Below the pieces are notes generated by a model, which saw nothing but the letters and a program-made list of their open reading frames with translations, made no database searches and was not told where the DNA came from. A stretch of 9,130 bases of DNA from Fibrobacter succinogenes (GTDB lineage Bacteria > Fibrobacterota > Fibrobacteria > Fibrobacterales > CADBQJ01): positions 1 through 9,130 of the forward strand of contig CADBQJ010000123.1 of the NCBI GenBank assembly GCA_902796785.1, in the 5' to 3' direction. The position numbers were made by a program, and so were the translations under genes. This document shows positions 1 to 5,585 of this stretch, piece after piece; the first letter of the stretch is position 1, and each line of letters starts with the position of its first letter.

Positions 1-111
1 GACGGCGTCGCTGAAGGGGTAGATGTTCCGGTACTTTTCCCGGAACTTTCCCAGGCAGCCCGGGTCTTCCTTCAGCGCCAGCAGAAGCCGGTGATACTCG
101 GCGCGGTTCAC
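1..111 (-). CDS. N-terminal fragment of an unrecognised protein
   Basis: Only the first 37 residues are in the window; the gene runs off the left edge. Read from a GTG at 109-111, the peptide begins (V/M)NRAEYHRLL and continues with a charged, helix-like stretch (LALKEDPGCLGKFREKY). The GTG start is preferred because a strong purine-rich ribosome binding site lies 5 nt upstream. An ATG at 113-115 in another frame would sit directly against that site and gives a Pro/Arg-rich frame of low plausibility. No signal peptide or family motif is visible in the fragment. The gene lies downstream of the secreted orphan gene on the same strand, but a strong terminator separates them, so it probably has its own promoter in the AT-rich spacer. 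Function unknown. Confidence 0.6.
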   Translation of the reverse strand, partial: MNRAEYHRLLLALKEDPGCLGKFREKYRNIYPFSDAV

Positions 112-115
112 GCAT

Positions 116-123
116 CCCTCCTC
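116..123 (-). promoter_or_regulatory. Shine-Dalgarno site of the left-edge gene
   Basis: On the minus strand GAGGAGGG lies 5 nt before the GTG at 109-111. This spacing decides the start: the nearby ATG at 113-115 would have almost no spacer. Confidence 0.65.
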
Positions 124-136
124 GTGGATAAGTTGG

Positions 137-146
137 CAAAACGATA
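137..146 (-). promoter_or_regulatory. Possible -7 promoter element for the left-edge gene
   Basis: The minus strand reads TATCGTTTTG, a loose match to the FCB -7 box TAnnTTTG. It lies in a conspicuously AT-rich stretch (about 141-175) between a terminator and the gene. It would start a leader of roughly 20 nt containing the Shine-Dalgarno site. No convincing -33 element was found at proper spacing. Confidence 0.3.
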
Positions 147-183
147 GTTATCTAATAATACAATAAATTTTACCGCAGCAAAC

Positions 184-211
184 AAAAAGGGCCCCCTCTC
201 CGGGGCCCTTT
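184..211 (-). terminator. Intrinsic terminator after the secreted orphan gene
   Basis: A perfect 10-bp inverted repeat, AAAGGGCCCC (186-195) with GGGGCCCTTT (202-211), closes a 6-nt loop. On the minus strand it continues into a run of T residues, then G and TTT. It lies about 45 bp past the stop codon of the gene ending at 256, so it terminates that minus-strand transcript. Confidence 0.85.
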
Positions 212-255
212 CTTCAATCTACGCGCAGCGGATCCTACGCACTGATCCCTGATCC

Positions 256-1332
256 CTATTCCTGCTCCTGCACCGTCAGCAGGCCGAGCGCCACGGGGGT
301 GCCGTCGACGTCGACGTAGGCCTCGAGGTAGAGGTTGACCGAGAGCGGGATCAGCTTGAGGTCGAGCACCTTGCCGCCGTCGCGCACGCTCTGCGCGCCG
401 AAGCCGATCCCGAGGAGGCGGAAGCCGCGGTAGTAGAGGCGGTCGGCCTTGTCGTCGTAGCGCCAGGTCTTGGTGCCGTCCCTGCTCTGCGCGATCGTGC
501 ACCTCTCGCCGTCCACGTCGCACCGCAGGCTCCAGTCGTCGGAGTAGCGCCGGTTGTGCTCGCGGCTGAAGGCGCACGACATCACCGCGCGGCCGCCGTT
601 GCGCTCGCGGTTCAGCTCCTGCTCCAGCTGGTAGAGGTCGGTCGGGGTCTTTTCCACGTCCCGCCAGACGTCGAGGAGCAGGCGGTAGTCCTCCACGTTG
701 CGCGGGCAGCTCGCCGTGCGGCGCACCTCGCGCGAGACCTTCAGCACGCGCGCGGTCATCAGGCCGTCGAGCTCGGCGTTGAGGCGGTACTCCCTGATCT
801 GGTCGTCGAGCGACTTCGGGGGAAGCACCTCGATCTCGCCGTCCTCGCGGCGGACCACCAGCGCCAGCCGCTCGCGCGCCATCTCGAGGCACGACTGCAC
901 GTGGTCGAGCACGGTGGTGGAGGCGCCGGAGACGAAGTCGAGCCCCAGGCGGAGCCGCCAGGGCCTGGCGACCGTGTCGAGCTTCGCGAGCGCCGCCTCG
1001 GAGGTGTCGGCCTCGGAGAGGATCTCGCAGCTCTGGTCCTCGCGCATGCCGTCGACGAAGACCAGCTCCACGTCGAGCTCGGTGACGATGTCGGATCCGT
1101 CGACCAGCCCGCCCAGCGACCAGAGCCCCGGCTCGCGGCGCAGCAGCTCCTTGAACTCGTATTCCGGGTCGAAGGGGGGCAGGAGGGAGTCGCGGTGGGC
1201 CTCCTTGTCGACCAGCAGCTCCGACATGGAGCTCCGCACCCGCACGTTCCCGAAGCGCAGGTCGCCCGCCCAGGCCGCGCCGGCGGTCAGCGCGAGGAGG
1301 AGCAGGAGGGTCGGGAGGAGGGGGCGGCGCAT
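256..1332 (-). CDS. Secreted protein of unknown function with six cysteines
   Basis: The gene encodes 358 residues. An N-terminal signal peptide is clear: MRRP, a leucine-rich core (about 5-18), and a likely cleavage after AWA (20-22). There is no lipobox cysteine, so the mature protein is probably soluble in the periplasm or exported. The mature part is charged and mixed alpha/beta in appearance, with six cysteines at 102, 148, 209, 253, 271 and 278. C271 and C278 form a close pair (CDVDGERC) in an Asp/Arg-rich segment, and disulfides are plausible. I recognise no family. No second membrane segment is evident. The gene stands alone between the tRNA terminator and its own terminator. Its promoter box ends only 4 nt before the ATG and there is no Shine-Dalgarno site, suggesting a leaderless mRNA. 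Coding status is well supported by the signal peptide and matching signals at both ends; the function is unknown. Confidence 0.85.
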   Translation of the reverse strand: MRRPLLPTLLLLLALTAGAAWAGDLRFGNVRVRSSMSELLVDKEAHRDSLLPPFDPEYEFKELLRREPGLWSLGGLVDGSDIVTELDVELVFVDGMREDQSCEILSEADTSEAALAKLDTVARPWRLRLGLDFVSGASTTVLDHVQSCLEMARERLALVVRREDGEIEVLPPKSLDDQIREYRLNAELDGLMTARVLKVSREVRRTASCPRNVEDYRLLLDVWRDVEKTPTDLYQLEQELNRERNGGRAVMSCAFSREHNRRYSDDWSLRCDVDGERCTIAQSRDGTKTWRYDDKADRLYYRGFRLLGIGFGAQSVRDGGKVLDLKLIPLSVNLYLEAYVDVDGTPVALGLLTVQEQE

Positions 1333-1336
1333 GGGG

Positions 1337-1344
1337 AAAACATA
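1337..1344 (-). promoter_or_regulatory. Promoter -7 box of the secreted orphan gene
   Basis: The minus strand reads TATGTTTT, then CCCC, then the ATG at 1332. The box matches TAnnTTT of the FCB -7 element. A separate promoter is needed because the tRNA terminator ends only about 24 bp upstream. No good -33 TTG is seen. Confidence 0.5.
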
Positions 1345-1367
1345 AAAAGCGGCGAAATCCGGGGCGC

Positions 1368-1405
1368 GGAAAAAGAAAGAAGAGACCGGCGGAACCGGTC
1401 TCTTC
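1368..1405 (-). terminator. Intrinsic terminator of the tRNA-Ala transcript
   Basis: An 11-bp perfect inverted repeat (1379-1389 with 1395-1405, central bases GAGACCGG and CCGGTCTC) surrounds a 5-nt loop. On the minus strand it is followed by TTTCTTTTTCC. The hairpin starts 2 nt past the tRNA 3' end, so the tRNA is transcribed as a monocistronic unit. Confidence 0.85.
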
Positions 1406-1407
1406 CA

Positions 1408-1480
1408 TGGAGCTAAGGAGATTCGAACTCCTGACCCCGTCGCTGCCAGCGACGTGCTCTACCAACTGAGCTATAGCCCC
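1408..1480 (-). tRNA. tRNA-Ala (anticodon GGC)
   Basis: The minus strand folds into a full 73-nt cloverleaf. The acceptor stem is GGGGCTA with TAGCTCC and contains the G3:U70 wobble pair, the identity element of alanine tRNAs. The D arm is GCTC-AGTTGGTA-GAGC. The anticodon stem CGTCG/CGACG closes the loop CTGGCAG, with anticodon GGC at 1445-1447, reading GCC and GCU codons. The variable loop has 5 nt, and the T arm is AGGAG-TTCGAAT-CTCCT. The discriminator base is A. The CCA end is not encoded (TGG follows), so it must be added by a CCA-adding enzyme. Its own promoter and terminator flank it. Confidence 0.97.
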
Positions 1481-1491
1481 GCGAGCGGAAG

Positions 1492-1521
1492 CAAATGTAG
1501 AAACTCGCCGCGGGATTTCAA
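1492..1521 (-). promoter_or_regulatory. Promoter of the tRNA-Ala gene
   Basis: On the minus strand TTGAAA (1516-1521) is separated by 16 nt from TACATTTG (1492-1499), an exact TAnnTTTG match. The box ends 11 nt before the mature tRNA 5' end. It lies back to back with the murI promoter box at 1531-1539. Confidence 0.65.
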
Positions 1522-1530
1522 GGGGGAGGG

Positions 1531-1539
1531 TATATTTTG
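1531..1539 (+). promoter_or_regulatory. Promoter -7 box of murI
   Basis: TATATTTTG is followed by TCCC and then the murI ATG at 1544. Transcription from such a box would begin at or within a few bases of the ATG, so the mRNA is probably leaderless. A purine run (GGGGGAGGG, 1522-1530) lies upstream of the box and is too far from the ATG for a normal ribosome binding site. Confidence 0.55.
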
Positions 1540-1543
1540 TCCC

Positions 1544-2395
1544 ATGGAACCTTGTGGACGCGGGCCCGTCGGGGTCTTCGACTCCGGCTACGGCGGACTG
1601 ACCATCCTGCGGGAACTGCGCCGCGCGCTGCCGGACCGCGATTTCGTCTATCTGGGCGACAACGCCCGCAGCCCCTACGGACCGCGCTCCTTCGAGACCG
1701 TCCGCCGCTACTCCCGCCAGGCCGTGGAATGGCTCTTCGGGCGGGGCTGCCCGCTGGTCGTCCTCGCCTGCAACACCGCCTCCGCCCGCGCCCTGCGCAC
1801 CATCCAGCAGCGCGACCTGCCCGGCCTGGCGCCCGACCGCCGCGTGCTCGGCATCCTCCGCCCCACCTCCGAGGAGGCGGGAAACCTGACGAAAAACGGC
1901 CATCTGGGAATCCTCGGCACCGAGGGGACGGTCCGCTCCGGCTCCTACCCCGTCGAAATCGCCCGCTTCTTCCCCGACGTCAAGGTCTCGCAGCAGGCCT
2001 GCCCGCTCTGGGTCCCCTTCGTGGAGAACGGCGAGACCTCGGGCGAGGCGGTGGAGTGGTTCGTGCGGCGCGACATCGGCCGGCTGATGGCGCAGGACCC
2101 GGAGATCGACGCCGTGGTGCTGGGCTGCACCCACTACCCGCTGCTCCTCCCGCTGATCGAGAAGTGCCTGCCCGAAGGGGTGCGCGCCGTCCCCCAGGGC
2201 GAGCTGGTGGCCGCGAAGCTCGTGGACTACCTGAAGCGCCACCCCGAAATGGACGAACGGGTCTCCTCCGGGGGCGAAATCGCCTTTTTCACCACGGAAC
2301 AGCCCGATTTCTTCGACCGCCGGGCCGCCTTCTTCTTCGGCGAGCCCCTCTCCTCCGCCCACGTGGAGCTGGAGAAGCAGTCCGGCCGGGAATAA
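1544..2395 (+). CDS. murI: Glutamate racemase MurI
   Basis: This cytosolic enzyme interconverts L- and D-glutamate without cofactor and supplies D-Glu for peptidoglycan precursors. The 283-residue length is normal for the family. Motifs run in order: GVFDSGYGGLT (10-20, with D13 and S14), YLGDNARSPYG (36-46), VVLACNTASA (72-81, catalytic C76), LGILGTEGTVRSGSY (121-135), CPLWVPFVENGE (153-164), VVLGCTHYPLL (191-201, catalytic C195). Both catalytic cysteines and their Thr/His neighbours are intact. The start at 1544 is chosen because family members begin about ten residues before VFDSG. The upstream in-frame ATG at 1454 would lie inside the antisense of the tRNA gene and before the promoter. 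The gene diverges from tRNA-Ala and is followed by a hairpin terminator. The sequence style resembles Bacteroidota-type racemases. Confidence 0.97.
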   Translation: MEPCGRGPVGVFDSGYGGLTILRELRRALPDRDFVYLGDNARSPYGPRSFETVRRYSRQAVEWLFGRGCPLVVLACNTASARALRTIQQRDLPGLAPDRRVLGILRPTSEEAGNLTKNGHLGILGTEGTVRSGSYPVEIARFFPDVKVSQQACPLWVPFVENGETSGEAVEWFVRRDIGRLMAQDPEIDAVVLGCTHYPLLLPLIEKCLPEGVRAVPQGELVAAKLVDYLKRHPEMDERVSSGGEIAFFTTEQPDFFDRRAAFFFGEPLSSAHVELEKQSGRE

Positions 2396-2400
2396 GCGAC

Positions 2401-2408
2401 TATATTTG
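2401..2408 (+). promoter_or_regulatory. Promoter-like TATATTTG box upstream of the acidic orphan gene
   Basis: TATATTTG is an exact TAnnTTTG match 6 bp past the murI stop. It is followed by TCCCAT, nearly repeating the murI promoter (TATATTTTGTCCCAT). It is the only good box before the gene at 2518. A terminator-like hairpin begins about 7 nt downstream, so its output may be attenuated. No -33 TTG is apparent. Confidence 0.45.
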
Positions 2409-2414
2409 TCCCAT

Positions 2415-2452
2415 CCGGGTTTCTGGCGAAATCCGGTCTTTGGTTTTTTATT
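2415..2452 (+). terminator. Intrinsic terminator after murI (possible attenuator)
   Basis: CCGGGTTTC (2415-2423) pairs with GAAATCCGG (2428-2436) through nine pairs, one a G-U wobble, around a TGGC loop. The T-rich tract TCTTTGGTTTTTTATT follows. It lies 20 bp past the murI stop and is the natural end of that transcript. Because it is downstream of the TATATTTG box, it could also act on the next transcription unit. Confidence 0.65.
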
Positions 2453-2454
2453 CC

Positions 2455-2498
2455 GGCCGAAAATCGGCCCAAAATCCGCGGATTTTCCCTTCCGCGGA
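2455..2498. repeat. Cluster of palindromes in the leader of the acidic orphan gene
   Basis: Three elements follow one another. GGCCGA-AAA-TCGGCC (2455-2469) is a short hairpin. AAAATCCGCGGATTTT (2471-2486) is a perfect 16-bp palindrome. Its core TCCGCGGA occurs again at 2491-2498. They may be an operator for a dimeric regulator or alternative RNA pairings: GGATTTT at 2480-2486 can pair with AAATCC in the terminator arm at 2429-2434. Confidence 0.5.
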
Positions 2499-2504
2499 GA
2501 AGAC

Positions 2505-2511
2505 GAAGGAG
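2505..2511 (+). promoter_or_regulatory. Shine-Dalgarno site of the acidic orphan gene
   Basis: GAAGGAG lies 6 nt before the ATG at 2518 and fixes that start. This gene therefore uses a leader and Shine-Dalgarno site, unlike murI. Confidence 0.75.
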
Positions 2512-2517
2512 CGCTGC

Positions 2518-3162
2518 ATGCCGAAAATCGAAATCAGCCTGAAAGACTGGCAAGACTACCGCGGAAACAACAAGGGGATCGTCCTCTTCACCGAGCCCTG
2601 CCTCCAGGCCGCGCTGCCCATCCGCGACGAACTGGACGACAACGGCAAGGGCGCCTGCCACGAACCCGACTACGAAACCGGGACCTACGGGCTGCAGACC
2701 TGCCACAACCAGTCCAAGATCAACGCCATCGTCAAGGCGAAGTACGCCTACGTCTTCTTCGCCGTGAAGTACGCCGGCCTCGACGACGCCTTCAAGGGCA
2801 AGTACCTGATCTACGGCATGGCCCGCATCGACAAGATCCGCGACATGCGCGAACGCCACATGGCCGCCTGGCTCCGCGACCAGAGCCGCGAAAAGCCCGA
2901 ATGCTACGGCCTGGAGAAGTCCTGGGCCATCTACTCCTCCTCGATGCGCTTCTTCGACCTGCCCGACTGCTTCGAGCTGACCAAGGAGACGATGGAGCGC
3001 TGGGGATTCCAGAAGCCCCCGACGCGCCAGATGAAGCTGGAGCTGGAAGGCGAACGGCTGAAGGAAGTGCTCGACTTCTTCGCCGACAAGAAGGACAGCA
3101 CCGACGACTACGTCGAAACGCTCGCCGAGTTCCTCGACGAAGAGGAGGAGGAAGAGGCCTAG
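2518..3162 (+). CDS. Acidic cytosolic protein of unknown function
   Basis: The gene encodes 214 residues with no signal peptide or membrane segment. The start is set by a well-spaced GAAGGAG; the open frame extends far upstream, but only as a shadow of murI. The N-terminal half is alpha/beta-like. A core around 74-106 has a hydrophobic strand (YAYVFFAVKY), a KGKYLIYGMARI strand and a following basic helix. A Trp/Tyr/Phe-rich middle (116-150) includes an SSMRFFDLPD stretch. The C-terminal 40 residues are helical and very acidic, ending in DEEEEEEA. Five cysteines (28, 47, 62, 129, 151) show no regular metal-binding spacing. The strand pair resembles those of small PUA/EVE-like nucleic-acid-binding folds, but this is a weak impression, not a family call. 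It stands alone, preceded by a structured leader and meeting the UvrA-like gene tail to tail. Confidence 0.85.
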   Translation: MPKIEISLKDWQDYRGNNKGIVLFTEPCLQAALPIRDELDDNGKGACHEPDYETGTYGLQTCHNQSKINAIVKAKYAYVFFAVKYAGLDDAFKGKYLIYGMARIDKIRDMRERHMAAWLRDQSREKPECYGLEKSWAIYSSSMRFFDLPDCFELTKETMERWGFQKPPTRQMKLELEGERLKEVLDFFADKKDSTDDYVETLAEFLDEEEEEEA

Positions 3163-5579
3163 GCCGATTCCTCCACGATCCGACCTCCGAACGGGCCCCC
3201 TCCGGGGCCCATTTCGATTTTGACGTCGGCCCCCTCGAGCATCTCCTCGCGGTGCTCCACGATCAGCACGGCGTGGCCCGCCTCGGTCAGCTTGCGGAAG
3301 AGGCGCAGCAGCCGTTCGACTTCGCCGAAGTGGAGTCCGCGCGCGGGCTCGTCGAGGACGAAGATCCCGGGACGCGCGTTGCGCGCGGCGGCGCCGAGCC
3401 CCCTGCCCAGTTCGGCCGCGAGGCGGAGGCGCTGCCCTTCGCCGGCGGAGAGCGCCTCGACCGGCTGGCCGAGCTTCAGGTAGCCCAGCCCGACCTCGCG
3501 CATCGTCTCGAGCGGACGGGAGAGCGAGGCGAGCCCGCGGAAGAGGGCCGCGGCCGCGTCCACGTCCAGGTCGAGGATCTCCGAGGCGTCGAGCCCCTTG
3601 AAGCGCGCCTCCAGCGTGGAGGAGTCGAAGCGGCGCCCGCGGCAGTCGGGGCATTCGCACCGCAGGTCCGGCAGCGCCTCGGGATCCAGGCGCAGCGTCC
3701 CCTCGCCGCCGCACCGCTCGCATCTTCCGCCCTTGACGTTGAAGGAGAAGCGGCCCGGACCCCAGCCGCGCAGCTTCGCCTCGGGGCTCTGCGCCAGCAG
3801 TCCGCGCAGCTCGTCCCAGACGCCCAGCGCGGTGGCCACGACCGAGCGCGAGGAGCCCTGGAGCTCGCCCTGGCGGAGAAGGCGGACGAAGCCGAGCGAC
3901 TCGGCCCCCTCGAGCGAACCGTATGGAAGCGGATTGGCCTCGCGCCCCTGCGCGCGCAGCAGCGCGGCCGCGAAGGTGTCGACGACGAGCGAGCTCTTGC
4001 CCGAGCCGGAGACGCCCGACACGCAGACCAGCCGCCCCAGCGGGACGGAGAGGTCGACGTTCTTCAGGTTGCGGCCGCGCGCCCCGCGCAGGACCACGCG
4101 GCCCAGGTCGCGCGGGCGTTCGGCGCGCGCGACCCGCGGCGGGTTCCGGAGATAGGGCGCGGTCGCGGACCGCGCGCAGCCGAAGATCCCCGACGGAGGG
4201 CCCGCGTAGACGACCTCGCCGCCGCGCGCGCCGCCTTCGGGCCCGAGCTCCAGCAGCCAGTCGGCGCGCTCCAGGGCGGACCGCACGTGCTCGACGACGG
4301 CCACGGAATTGCCCGCGTCGCGCAGGCGGACCAGCTGCGCCCAGACGTTCTCCGCGTCCTTCGGATGCAGCCCGGCCAGCGGCTCGTCGGCCAGGACCAG
4401 CACGCCGCTCAGGCGCGTCCCGAGCTGCGCGGCGAGCCGCACGCGGAGCGCCTCGCCGCCGGAGAGCGCGTTGCCGCGGCGCGCGAGCTGCAGATGCGAG
4501 AGCCCGAGCGACTCGAGCAGGCGGAGCCGCTCGGCGAGCGCGCCGGCGGCCGTCTTCCAGAGCGGCGAGGAGGCGGCTTCGGGACCGGCGGAGTTCTCGA
4601 GCCAGTCCAGCGCCTCGGAGACGGTGAGCGCCCCGAGCTCGCGGAAGGTCTTGCCGCCCAGCGTCACGACGTCGGTCTTCGGGTCGAGCCCCGTCCCGCC
4701 GCAGCGCGCGCATGGCGTGCCCTTCTTCTTGTCGGCGACGCCCGACCCGCCGCACTCCGAGCAGGCGCCGTCGGGATGGTTGAAGCTGAAGAGCGAGGGG
4801 CGCGCGGCGGCGGCTCCCGCGCCGTGGTCGGGGCACCGCGCCTCGGCGCAGTAGACGACGCGCCGGAGCGACTCCCCTTCGCCCGCCTCGACGGCGAGGA
4901 CGCCGCGGCCCAGGTGGAAGGCGGCGTCGCAGGAGTCGGCCACGCGCCTGGTCTTCGCGCCGTCCACGCGGAAGCGGTCGACCACGATCTCCGCGTCCTC
5001 GGGCAGGGGGCGCGGCGCGATCCACGACTCCAGGTCGTGCTCCTCGCCGCCCCAGGCCATGCGGGCGTATCCGGCCGCGCGCGCCGCCTGCAGCCACTCC
5101 TTCTCCGGAAGCCCGGCGCGCGCGGCCCCGACGGTCACGCGCGCGGGAACTCCCTCGAAGCGGGCGACCAGGTCGCGCGCGACCTCGCCGGCGGTCCAGG
5201 CGCGCAGTTCGCGCCCGCACTCGGGGCAGCGCGCCGTCCCGAACGCGGCGAAGAGGCGCCGCAGCGGCGGCGCGCATTCCGAGAGCGTGGCCACGGTCGT
5301 GCGGGAGGAGGCGCCGCACGCCGGGGCGCGCAGCGCCAGCGTGGGCGGAAGCCCCTCGATCTCGTCGACGTCGGCGGCGCCCGCCTCGCCGAAGAATCCG
5401 GCCAGCGCGCCTCCCTGCGCCTCCACGAACCGGCGCAGCCCCTCGCGGTGGATCACGTCGAACAGCAGCGTGCTCTTGCCGGCGCCCGAAGGTCCGGCGA
5501 CGACGACGAGCTTCCCGGCGGGAAGCTCGACGTCTACGTTCCTGAGGTTGTGGGCGCGCGCGCCGCGCACGCGGATCAT
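3159..5579 (-). CDS. UvrA-family ABC ATPase, compact and divergent (UvrA2-like)
   Basis: The protein has 806 residues, against about 940 for standard UvrA. The family's DNA-damage sensors bind DNA as ATP-dependent dimers and hand it to UvrB. Both ABC modules are present. Module I has Walker A GPSGAGKST (29-37), signature LSGGE (372-376) and VLVLADEP (393-400). Module II has Walker A GVSGSGKSS (522-530), signature LSAGE (710-714, a Gly-to-Ala change) and IFVLDEP (739-745). Zinc-site cysteines are C273/C276 with C290/C293 (DnaJ-like CSECGGSG and CARCGGTG), and C620/C623 with C643/C646 beside FSFNVKGGRC. C118/C121 and C244/C249 may be further pairs. The usual TTSRNPRSTVGT and QSPIGRTPRSNPAT stretches are altered to GASSRTTVAT (89-98) and RQGELQGSSRSVVAT (569-583). 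A UvrB-contact-like region (about 120-240) remains in shortened form. The start is 6 bp after the outer-membrane protein gene with no clear ribosome binding site, so coupling is likely. It may be a paralogue for drug resistance or tolerance rather than the main repair UvrA. Confidence 0.9.
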   Translation of the reverse strand: MIRVRGARAHNLRNVDVELPAGKLVVVAGPSGAGKSTLLFDVIHREGLRRFVEAQGGALAGFFGEAGAADVDEIEGLPPTLALRAPACGASSRTTVATLSECAPPLRRLFAAFGTARCPECGRELRAWTAGEVARDLVARFEGVPARVTVGAARAGLPEKEWLQAARAAGYARMAWGGEEHDLESWIAPRPLPEDAEIVVDRFRVDGAKTRRVADSCDAAFHLGRGVLAVEAGEGESLRRVVYCAEARCPDHGAGAAAARPSLFSFNHPDGACSECGGSGVADKKKGTPCARCGGTGLDPKTDVVTLGGKTFRELGALTVSEALDWLENSAGPEAASSPLWKTAAGALAERLRLLESLGLSHLQLARRGNALSGGEALRVRLAAQLGTRLSGVLVLADEPLAGLHPKDAENVWAQLVRLRDAGNSVAVVEHVRSALERADWLLELGPEGGARGGEVVYAGPPSGIFGCARSATAPYLRNPPRVARAERPRDLGRVVLRGARGRNLKNVDLSVPLGRLVCVSGVSGSGKSSLVVDTFAAALLRAQGREANPLPYGSLEGAESLGFVRLLRQGELQGSSRSVVATALGVWDELRGLLAQSPEAKLRGWGPGRFSFNVKGGRCERCGGEGTLRLDPEALPDLRCECPDCRGRRFDSSTLEARFKGLDASEILDLDVDAAAALFRGLASLSRPLETMREVGLGYLKLGQPVEALSAGEGQRLRLAAELGRGLGAAARNARPGIFVLDEPARGLHFGEVERLLRLFRKLTEAGHAVLIVEHREEMLEGADVKIEMGPGGGPFGGRIVEESA
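3193..3221 (+). terminator. Possible plus-strand terminator inside the UvrA-like gene's 3' end
   Basis: GGGCCCC (3193-3199) and GGGGCCC (3204-3210) form a 7-bp stem with a 4-nt loop, followed on the plus strand by ATTTCGATTTT. It lies about 30 bp past the stop of the acidic orphan gene and would be its terminator. It also encodes the Gly/Pro-rich tail of the opposing protein, so chance is possible. Confidence 0.45.
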
Positions 5580-5585
5580 GGGACG

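Noticed and set aside
1454..1543. An N-terminal extension of murI from the ATG at 1454
   Set aside because: It would start inside the antisense of tRNA-Ala and upstream of the promoter box. Family members begin close to the residue encoded at 1544.
170..2362. A 730-codon minus-strand frame through the terminator, orphan gene, tRNA and antisense of murI
   Set aside because: It reads through a tRNA gene and two terminators and has no recognisable protein features.
1537..2517. An upstream extension of the acidic orphan protein in the same frame
   Set aside because: The extension is the Arg/Pro-rich shadow of murI. The Shine-Dalgarno site at 2505-2511 marks the ATG at 2518.
184..3210. The nearly identical GGGCCCC/GGGGCCC hairpin cores at 189-208 and 3193-3210 as a dispersed repeat family
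   Set aside because: Only the short self-complementary core is shared, and GC-rich terminators converge on such stems. Two copies do not support a mobile repeat.
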